From Craterostigma plantagineum (Eukaryota; Streptophyta; Magnoliopsida; Lamiales; Linderniaceae): 64,000 nt of DNA. Positions 55,463-64,000 of this stretch are shown piece by piece. The notes beneath the pieces were generated by a model. That model was not told the DNA's origin, searched no databases, and saw only the letters and a list, made by a program, of their open reading frames with translations. The position numbers and the translations under genes were made by a program. The stretch is taken from positions 60,783 through 124,782 of the forward strand of contig JAPQWV010001099.1 in assembly GCA_027422505.1 (NCBI GenBank). Direction: 5' to 3'. Numbering within the stretch: position 1 is the first letter of the stretch; the number at the start of each line of letters is the position of its first letter.

Positions 55463-56277
55463 CTACTGCGTAGGTGAAAGAGAGATTGAGGCATTCAAAA
55501 CGGCAAGACACTCGGTAGGAAGCCGAAGAAACGTATCCATGAACAAGTCGTTGGTTGGCTCGACGGTTGCTACACCAACCAACATGCAAATCCCGCCTTT
55601 TTTACTATTCAGTCTCTGACCTTTTCCTCCTCTCATCGTTCCTTTTGATTCTTCCGAGGTCAAAATCGTCTTTACAAGCAGCGCAGGAGCTTTGTACAAG
55701 CTTCCTACGGAGAAGCAGAATCTTGCAATGAACTCTAGGACAACCTTCAAAGTTACACACAAAGCACAAAAGCTACTATGATTTATTAAACATTACAAAG
55801 ACTTGAACGCACGAAAAAAGTTAGCATCAAATATTGGTCATCCAGCATGGTCTCGGGTTCGAACCACTACTCATTTATTAGTATTACACGTCTAGTGATA
55901 ATATATAAGAAAGAAATCAGCATGGATGTGACTAGCTTGTTGGAAATAATTATATAGAAGTGAATAACAACTCGCTAGCTTTAAAGTGAAGTGATCATTC
56001 TACAACAAACACTGACGAACCTGTCCAGACTCTGTGTCGATTTCTCCTCGGAGAGCATCGGGAAATATCTCGATCTTTAGAAAAGGAGGCAAAGGAATAC
56101 CCAAGAACTTTGTCGTCTTAGTTGATAATGGAGGAATATAAAGTTTTTCTACGTCAAAGTCCACGGAAACTAACTCAGTCTCAGCGGACGATACTTGTGT
56201 TCCTTTGCCCGTCCCAACACCACCTTGAGCGTTGTACTCGAAATCTGGATAGATTGAGATTCCAAGTTTGCAAGAGC
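55463..56277 (-). CDS. Conserved plant protein of unknown function, last two exons
   Basis: Two exons on minus: 56277-56021 and 55744-55463, joined in frame (DTESGQ then VVLEFIARFCF). Reading: SCKLGISIYPDFEYNA, SVDFDVEKLYIPPLSTKTTK, IPLPPFLKIEIFPDALRGEI, then SVGSLYKAPALLVKTILTSE, a basic glycine-rich KGTMRGGKGQRL, LVGVATVEPTNDLFMDTFL and PTECLAVLNASISLS. The gene is open and beta-rich; the pattern looks familiar from uncharacterised, possibly plastid, plant proteins, but I cannot name it. The upstream exons and start are not visible before 56600, so it is either a partial gene or has a long first intron. Confidence 0.6.
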
Positions 56278-56945
56278 CTAAAGTGTTGAACAAAACCTCG
56301 TATGTACAGCAGGTTTGTACTGTTTCTTTGATTGTGGATAAGTTCGATTGTCTGAACTATTTGAACATGTGAAACTTTTTTTTCCATTGAGGAATAATAA
56401 TCTACGAGCTGGTAAGGTGGTGCAGCATATTTTGTAGTTCAGAGCTTGGGTATTCAGACAGTCCATATGTGTTTGATTTTCTTTGCTTTGATGATAGTGA
56501 TGACGAAGATGATATATTTGTGGGTTGCATTTCATATCAAGGATGATGAAACGTGAGGCCAATGTTGAGTAAGTCATCACATTGTCCTTATCTTTTAACT
56601 TCCAAATATAATTTTAAATTGTTAAAATTTCCGTGGAAAATCTCAAAAGTTATGGAAAAATATATTTGTCCTATTTTATTAAGCCTCAAGAATGGGTATA
56701 AAATCGTCATAAAACAATTATAAATAATATTGGAAGAAAATCACTCACTACCTTTGGTAGTTATAAAATACCCAATATGCAATTTTATATCATTTTGTTA
56801 TCCCTTTATTTTAATTATATACATTTAATTCTATAATAAATCAGATTTTTACCTTTTATCTGTATGTATAGATATCCATGATTAAATGTAAATTATACTT
56901 TCTCTTAATAATTTAAATTATGATACTTTTATATCAATTGTACAA
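56278..56945. other. AT-rich spacer
   Basis: Nothing recognised; could be the intron leading to upstream exons of the gene at 55463-56277. Confidence 0.3.
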
Positions 56946-56949
56946 AAGG

Positions 56950-57215
56950 GGCAACTTCGCATGTTTCGACGTAGCAAAAACCGTCGCCTATAGCACATGG
57001 TCGCATATTCCTTTTTTTTTTTTTACTTTTCGGTAATAGGCAACGGTTTGACGGAACAACCACCACCTATAGTTTTCGATAATTATAGTCGATGGTTTAC
57101 GGAATGAAACCGTCAAATAATTTTTTTTCCAATTTTTCAAACTAAAACCGTCGCATGTACATTGGGTAAAGAATGGGCGACGGTTACGAAGTGACAACCG
57201 TCGCCTATGCTCAAA
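56950..57215. mobile_element. CACTA-like subterminal repeat cluster
   Basis: The word AACCGTCGCCTAT or its complement GGCGACGGTT occurs at about 56979, 57167-57185 and 57198-57210, and degenerate forms (ggcaacggtttgacgg, cgatggtttacgg, aaccgtcgcatg) lie at 57045-57160. Such arrays are usual near CACTA (En/Spm) ends. The CACTA tip and any transposase are not seen, so this is a fragment. Confidence 0.5.
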
Positions 57216-57289
57216 TAAATATTTCAGACCCACCTTCAAATGACAGTTCGAACAGAAAAACACTAAATTGAGAGAAAACCAAAAAATCG

Positions 57290-58340
57290 ATTGCGAGCGA
57301 CGACGATGCTGTTGGGAATATGCCCTCGTCTAAATCGAATAAAAATGTTTTCCATACCGAAAATTTTGGGCCCGTAAAATGTATTTTTGAAAAATTTTCA
57401 GAAGGGGAAAATGTACACAGCCCGTTGGGGTCGGAAAATTTTTCGTGATGTATAAAACTTTTCCTCGCAAGGACTTTGTTTTGCTCCTTGAAGCCTTTTA
57501 ATTCTTAGGGGTGGACGAAAATTTTTGGTGATCGAAAATGTTAGTGTAATTTCGAAGGGTGGGTTATAAGTAAATTCGGGGAGAAATTTCGAATATGTTT
57601 TTCGGATATGTATTTCGAATATATATTTTGAATATATATTTCGAATGATATTGTGAAATGTATTTCGAATACCAAAGTTCCGAAATCTGAAGTTTCGAAT
57701 TATATTAAAGTTTCGAAACCTAAAGTTTGGAAATATATCAAAGATTCGAATCCTAAAGTTTGGAAATATATCAAAGTTTCGGAATGTGAAGTTTCGAAAT
57801 ATATCAAAGTTTCGAAACTTAAGTTTGAAATATATCAAAGTTTCGAAACTTAATGTTTCGAAATACATCAAAGTTTGGAATCCTAAAGTTTCGAAATATA
57901 TCAAATTTTCGGAACCTAAAGTTTCAAAATATATCAAAGTTTCGGAACTTGGGATTTTTCAAAAGAATTGCGATCGCAACTTAAATCGATCAAAATCTCG
58001 ACGGCAACAGGGTCGAAATCCTTAGATCGATGGACGGAGGACATGCTTGTCGACGGGGCAGAGATCGAACTCGAGTTCGAAATTTCGAACTTGAGTTTCG
58101 ACATATGAGTTTCCAAGTTTCGAAAGAGTTTCGAAATCCCTTTTCAGTTTCGAAATTTTATTCGAAAGTTTCGAAATATAGATTTCAACCCAAATTCAAC
58201 ACGTTTAGCTCTGGTACTAATCGTTATGTCCAAATCCAAGACATATGGATCAAATCACGGAGAGAATTCGAGAAAATAAAGAACGAATTAAGGTTACCGT
58301 GGTGATTTTAGATCGGAAGCCTTCGGGTAACCTTTCTTCT
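57290..58340. repeat. TTTCGAA-rich region with a 36-bp minisatellite
   Basis: Between about 57655 and 57955 the unit 'cctaaagtttcgaaatatatcaaagtttcggaa' repeats about eight to nine times with a 36-bp period; variants replace TTTCGAA by TTTGGAA. As 36 is a multiple of three the array stays open on both strands (KVSKYIKVSxPK one way, FRNFDIFxNFR the other). Flanks to 58200 are rich in TTTCGAA words. I see no gene. Confidence 0.75.
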
Positions 58341-59989
58341 TAAGCAAGTTTTGTTTCTCCTCTTAAGCTCAAATTTCAGAAAATGAATTAACTCCAAAAG
58401 ACTTGATCTCCCTAATTACACACATTAGGGTATAATATATACCAACATGTTTGGTATATTTACACTCTAGTCCCAAACTACGGTTAAATTACAATTAGCT
58501 CGGACTAGATTTTTCACTACAAGACAAAGATAATGGAACATAAATTGGACAAAATTTATAATCCTAACAGCCTATGTGTATTGTTCAATCTTGGGTATAT
58601 TTTGGTGCATTTTTTTCTAGATGTCGGTGGCGTCTATTTTGGTCATTTTAATAGTTTAGGATTAGTAGCTCGTTCAGTTCTTTTTTCCATATGTTGCATA
58701 TAGCTATGATATATCTTTTTGGGGTGATAAACTGCATGGATGTAGATTTGTAAATGTATATATTGATTACGAGCATGTTTTTGGCGTTGATGTAATGTTG
58801 AATATGTTTTATAACAGTTTTGTTATGGAAAAATAAACGTTATGCCTGGAATTGTTGGTACGGTGACAATGTTAAAGAGGTAACCGTGTGTACAAGGTAC
58901 AACAAACATATGATATGTGGTATAATGATACTTTGACACACAAAAAGTCATAAATTTCTGACACGTTCAGAACTAATATTCTGACACAGAAAGCTCCTAA
59001 CTAAGAAGGTACAATATCAGTACATATCTTGGAACATCAACATAGTATTGTAAGATATGATAAACATCCACTCTAAGGTACAACCAACAGCTCCAGATAG
59101 GTATACTATACACACATATTTCGTACACTAACTTAGGGTAGCATTTTTCGTGGCACTTGGAATTTTATTTTTTGGAAAAACATATTTCCATATGTATATC
59201 AGATATATGTTTAACTTTTTATCACATTTGGCGGAGTAACCCCTACACTTATGGTTTTATATTACGAAACCCTAAGTTTCATTAGAAGAGGATGAACATT
59301 GTTAGAACATCTTACTACAACATAGTATATATTAATGTTAAATTAAAAACTCTCAAATTATTATAGATGTTTTGGATCAATATTCCATTTATTTATTGTT
59401 TTAGAGCTTCATATATAATAGTTGATGCTTTGGACTCGTATTTTTACATATCTTGCGACCAATAAAACTTGGTACAATATCCGTACTTATCTTGGAACGT
59501 AAAGATACGTACATTAGGTATAAGTCCAAAGTAAGATACAATCACCGACTGCTCAATGGTACATTTTGCAGCTATGTTCGGTACAACTTATTAGGATACA
59601 TGTTTTTCGTCGTTTTGCTTTAGTTCTGATGTGAAAAACACTTTAGTATACGTAAGTTCACACTTTAGTATACGTAAATATGTTATATGTTTCATTTCGT
59701 ATCACATTTAATAGGTCATAATCGCTATCGTCTACTTCGAATCGCTATTTATTCGATGCTACTGTTGCCTAAGAGTTCGATCGTGTTAGTAATGTGTTAG
59801 TGTATTGGCTGTCGTACTAACTCTCGTCTGGTTGTAATTCGCAAGGATTTGGATTTTAATTGCTTTTCGTCTGGTGCTGCTCTTCGGTTGCTAATGTCAT
59901 TGCTGTAATCGTTGTAAACGTTCCTCGTATTTGCCTTTTAATTGCCTTAGGGTTTGGTTAAGGATCCGAAGTGAGTGGCAGCTGCCTGT
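58341..59989. other. AT-rich spacer with a diverged ~150-bp duplication
   Basis: Blocks around 'ggtacaatatc.gtac.tatcttggaac' occur at about 59010-59160 and 59468-59620, about 460 bp apart. No gene, RNA or transposon end was recognised. Confidence 0.4.
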
Positions 59990-60930
59990 GTAGCGCCCCG
60001 TTTCCTATTACCTTTTTATGCAACTATAAAATATTCCCATAAAAAATTTTCGCGCTTTTTATCAAACTATTCCGTTTAACAAAACGAGTACGTACATCAT
60101 GTTTAGTTCCCTTCATAATAATATACATATCATCCTTAGTCGATCAAAATATAATTATCTATACTAATGCAAAATATATATGCTAACGATGAACAGAGGG
60201 AGGAGGGGAGCGTCGTCGCCTTGAATCCATGTTGATGATGCGTTCTACGCAGCCTGCTAATTATCTACAATAACTGTGAATATAACTATTCAGAGTATGA
60301 TCGCAACATGTTAACTACTAACGTGCAGGAAATAAAGTAAATATCATAGTCAATTCAGATCACGTATCCATTGTTCACATAATCATCATTTATAAGATCC
60401 GTAGATCACATACCATTCAGTCCATTTATTTTGATACTCCCGTTATAGACTAGCTAGACTGCACTGTACGCCCTGTCGGCGCCCATGCATGGGACTATGT
60501 AACCATTCTGTAATACCCGATTTGTAGGGATACATATGTGCCTGTACAGAACTCTGTATCCCCCAATTTGTATTGTATGAAGTAGCATCCGTGTCATACC
60601 ATATGTAGTCGTAGCAATCATAACGGTTTCTCTGTTCATTTTGTATGTATGCAATGCTATATAAAATAATTTATATGACACATAGATCATATGAAGGCAC
60701 ATTACGGTCACATAGTTCACGTTTTAATCAATTAATCCATATAAAGCATGTAAGTACATAAGGCACATAAGGTACATGTTGCAAATCATACTCACAAGTT
60801 TCGCCTATCTCCGTTCGCTTAATCGGTTTTGTCTTTACATCGTGAAGAATATATATTGGAAGTAGAATATATATTGGAAGTATAACGTGAAGAATATATA
60901 TTGGAAGTAGAATTTTTTTCTTTTAAATAC
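59990..60930. repeat. Possible solo LTR of a Ty3-type element and short tandem repeats
   Basis: TGTGTAGCGCCCCGTTTCC at 59990 looks like the 5' tip of many plant gypsy LTRs; the end was not found. At 60842-60917 gtgaagaatatatattggaa and gtagaatatatattggaa are tandemly repeated three to four times. Confidence 0.3.
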
Positions 60931-60989
60931 GATCCTGAATATAAAAAGATGGTCTTTCAGAATTCTTGATCCAAATTAGTTTTTCATAG

Positions 60990-61222
60990 TATTTATTAAT
61001 AAATCGAATCGGGGAATGGTGAATCACCATTTGATTCAAACAGGGCCGGGTTCGGGGCCGGGATTGGTGAGAAACATGATTACCATCCCCATCCCATCCC
61101 CGCTCTTTCACCAACGGGGAATCACCGTCAACTCCCCATCCCCATTTTGACCGGGGATTCCCCGTCCCAATAGCATCGGGTCCCAACGGGGATGGTTCAC
61201 CGTGAGAATTTTGTCACCCCTA
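60990..61222 (-). mobile_element. hAT-like fragment with GGGGAT/CCCC iterations
   Basis: On minus it begins TAGGGGTGACAAAATTCTC at 61222 and continues with repeats such as ccccgttggg, ggggaatccccgg and ggggatgggg. The partner end is not identified. It interrupts the minus-strand copia fragment next to it. Confidence 0.45.
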
Positions 61223-61905
61223 AATTTTGTCAAATATTCACGATCATTAGGCATATAACATGTTGACCCAAAAACATGAAAATATTTGACAGTTGGCTTA
61301 GTACCCTTCAAATCCTCATAAGAGATTTCTTTGTCCCTTGACGAAAGAAAACTCGATTAGAGATATGACATGCGGTGTTAAGATGTTCTGTCCGAAATGT
61401 TTTAGAAAGATTTTTAGGTTGAAGCATAACACGTGACATCTCCTGAAGAGTTCTATTCATCCTTTCAACAACCCCATTTTTGTACGAACTCATGGATAAT
61501 CCCCCTTTTCTCACAAAAATCTTTGAAAAAATGATTTTCAAACTCCCTACCATGGTCAGACCTAATACGAAAAATGGGAGCACATAATTTATTTTTTACC
61601 ATAGCACAAAAAACTTTGAAAAAAATCTAAAGTTTCGGATTTTTCCTTGAGAAAGGATATCCATGAAAATAAAAGTCATCAGCAAGTAAGAAAGCATACT
61701 TTCTCCCACCTATGGTGTCTACTTCCATAGGACTCATAAGATCCATATGGACAAGCTGAAAACAATGATTCTGAAATGTTGAGTCAAATGTTGATCAACA
61801 TTATGACTGGCATGCGTTTGCTTGCCTTTCAAACAGTGTTCACACACTATCTTACCAATTCTTTGAGGTTAGGGATGCCTCGGATGGCCTCATCACGAGT
61901 TGCCT
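61223..61905 (-). pseudogene. copia integrase fragment, minus strand
   Basis: Minus reading across frames: a GAG-pre-integrase tail and HMDLMS-type block (about 61735-61905), then integrase KNGVVERMNRTLQEMSRVML (61430-61490), LNTACHISNRVF, and FHVFGSTCYMPNDREYLTKF (about 61223-61285). Same family as 61940-64000, which lies on plus; the two pieces face away from a common point near 61910. Confidence 0.8.
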
Positions 61906-61939
61906 CGGATATCACTTTATGTTTTTGAAAATTTTGAAC

Positions 61940-64000
61940 ATTTCTAGCGAATGTCATGGTCTTGGTGATCCTATATCTAACAAAGTCTTAAACTCTAAGG
62001 TTATTCGCTCTTACAGAAAAGTTTAATGTGAAGGTAGCTGCGGTCGAGGAAGCTCACAATTTTGTCACTATGGACTTAAACAGCCTAATGAATATTATGA
62101 AGAACTTTGAGACTAATCTCGAAGTTCAATGTTTATAGGGGTAAAAGTCTTGCTCTAGTCACTCAATCCTCAAATGTTGAACTGAGGTTGATGCTGATAA
62201 TGATGAGGAAATGGTTATGCTCGCTAGAAGAATCAAGAAGATGCTGAAAGAGAAAAAGCAATTGAATGTTGGCCCAACATTCAAGAATGTTGTCAACACC
62301 AAAGAACCTGCGTCTGGACCCTCTCGTCTTATCAACAGAAGAATTCTGGGGATAAAGTGAAAGCCGAGCAGATTGACTGGGATTCCATCAGTGTCATGGT
62401 TGCAAAGGCTGGGGTTACTATGCTAACGAATGTGCTAATACTCTCGCAGGAAGGGCAAAGGATACTGGATGAGCCTCTCTAACGATGAAGATGAAGTTAC
62501 TGTTAATGATACCACTGAAGTAGACAAGTGGATAAGGATGCAAAACACAACCTTCTCGGATGGTGAAGAAGAAGGAGAACATCATATTGGATTTAATGCG
62601 GGTACCAGATGTTGATCCAACATTGGACTCAACATCTGAGCAACATGTTTATTTTGACTATGATGACTCAAACTGTTTTGATGGGTTTTCTGGTGCTGAT
62701 GGTACATGAAATGAAGAATATGAAGCTGTCCATGGAAATGATGAATACAAGGGGACATGCAGAATTCTCACTGTAGAATTCAAGAAGGAAAGAAGCTGAC
62801 TGCCAAGCTAAATGAAACCATCTATCGTCTAACCAAGGAGAAGGAGGAATAAGAGAAATCATCGAGGACGTGCGAGAAAGTGTAAGCAGAATGGAAGTTC
62901 TGTTGACTCGGAAGGATATGGAGTTAGATAAACTCCAACAACAAGTGGAAAAGGCCGAAGATACCTTCTCAAAGTTGAATAAAGGTAAGTCACTCTCAGT
63001 GAAGTTCTTTCTATTGGTATTTCTTCTATACATGGTCTTGGTTTTAAACAAGTATCTGATTTTGAAAAACCTAAACTTCCTGTTGATAAGCCCAGAATGA
63101 GAAGTTTTAAATGTCATTATTGTTTTAAAACTTGGCATATCAAACCATGTGTTGGAAGCTGAAAGATGACGTTTCCATAAAACAAATGCGGAAACTGAAC
63201 TATCCAACATTGAATCCAACATTGAGAAATCAGTGTCTGTTGGTTCTTCTGATGATCTTATGACAAACTCCTCTGATCATAAAACTGTTTGAATTTCTAA
63301 GGGTCAGAAAAAGATTTGGGTCGATAAGTCACTGTCTTGTAAATTTTGTTTATACTTCGTTAAAGACTAACGTTTCAGGGTCTTGGTACTTTGATAGTAA
63401 CTGTTCACGCCATATGACGAGTACCAAAGAACATCTTATAGAATATATGCCTTTAAGTAGTGGATCTGTGACTTTAGATGGTGGTGCTAAGGGTCGTATT
63501 CCTGGACGTGGCAAACTCAACGTGATCGGGTTTCATGCACTTAGGAATGTTCTACATGTCGATGGTGTCATTGTAAACTTGGTTAGTATCAATTATGCAA
63601 CGATGACCTTGAGGTAAGATTTAACAAAGAATGTAACAAGAATCTTTGTGTGATGGCAGGAAAACGATCGAGTGACAGTTGTTACCAAATTGGTGACAAG
63701 TCCGGGGAAACAATGAGTTATGTCACATTTCCAAAACTGATGACGAAGTTGTACTATGGCACAAGAAATTGGGCATGTCAACTACAGAACCATGGATCAA
63801 CTTATTCGTCATGAGGCCATCCGAGGCATCCCTAACCTCAAAGTTGGTAAGATAGTGTGAACAGTGTTTGAAAGGCAAGCAAACGCATGCCAATCATAAT
63901 GTTGATCAACATTTGACTCAACATTTCAGATTGTTTTTCAGCTTGTGCATATGGATCTTATGGGTCCTATTTTAGACCGCATAACTGGGAGAAGTATGCA
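61940..64000 (+). mobile_element. copia element, gag to start of integrase, plus strand, runs off the window
   Basis: Gag traces: VKVAAVEEAHNFVTMDLNSL (about 62025-62085), a Lys-rich stretch at 62208-62270, and a coiled-coil-like RMEVLLTRKDMELDKLQQQ (62890-62945). CHYC-type zinc finger near 63110; protease LDSGCS-like block as WYFDSNCSRHMTSTKEH (63383-63432), then FHALRNVLHVDGVIVNLVSI. GAG-pre-integrase with MDQLIRHEAIRGIPNLKVG (63790-63850) and the integrase start LVHMDLMGPI (63940-63971). Many stops. It continues beyond 64000. Confidence 0.85.

Overview
The window is nuclear DNA of a flowering plant, most likely a eudicot. It has short phase-consistent introns with GT-AG borders, plant-specific genes (a DUF247 pair, a MYBC1-like GARP factor, a WAK-ligand-type glycine-rich protein, a thylakoid-lumen pentapeptide protein) and about half its length in decayed transposable elements. 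No species can be named from sequence alone.

Layout. 1-2.6 kb: 3' half of a dead Ty1/copia element with its LTR. 2.6-30.7 kb: a rearranged, partly duplicated array. It holds two DUF247 genes (3.3-5.5 and 28.5-30.5 kb), two GH17 beta-1,3-glucanase remnants (5.9-9.3 and 24.4-24.6 kb), three copies of an unidentified flank module (2.6-3.1, 17.8-18.3, 25.0-26.1 kb) and a gamma-glutamyltransferase-like gene (9.9-13.2 kb). Nested in it are a young internally deleted copia element with TSD GCACC, several small TIR elements, SINE-like sequences, a GC-rich 98-bp tandem repeat, a 6.0-kb Mutator-like element carrying a plant mobile domain gene beside a damaged transposase (18.35-24.35 kb, perfect 9-bp TSD), and a 1-kb fold-back relative of it (26.1-27.1 kb). 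30.7-49.4 kb: a gene-rich stretch with four complete genes: DP (E2F partner), Nudix hydrolase, glycine-rich protein and MYBC1-like factor. Then come a hAT-type element with 8-bp TSD, a broken Ty3/gypsy chromovirus-type element and a thylakoid lumenal 15 kDa-type gene. 50-55.1 kb: a near-complete copia element with both LTRs and TSD GATTG. 55.4-56.3 kb: the last two exons of a conserved protein I cannot name. 56.9-64 kb: CACTA-like subterminal repeats, a 36-bp minisatellite, AT-rich DNA, and two pieces of one copia family facing each other.

Functional picture. The intact genes are unrelated housekeeping or regulatory genes, not a cluster: cell-cycle transcription (DP), nucleoside-diphosphate clean-up (Nudix), cell wall signalling (GRP), cold/circadian-type regulation (MYBC1) and photosynthetic lumen (TL15-like). 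The most unusual system is the PMD-carrying Mutator-like family with palindromic subterminal repeats.

Caution on breaks. Nearly every one-base frame break I could resolve (DUF247, GGT, GH17, the lumenal protein, copia gag and RT) becomes readable if one base is added to a homopolymer run, and several LTR-LTR differences are also homopolymer length changes. Many 'pseudogene' calls here may therefore be consensus errors of a long-read assembly. All coordinates were read by eye and may be off by a few bases except where a reading frame or TSD fixes them.
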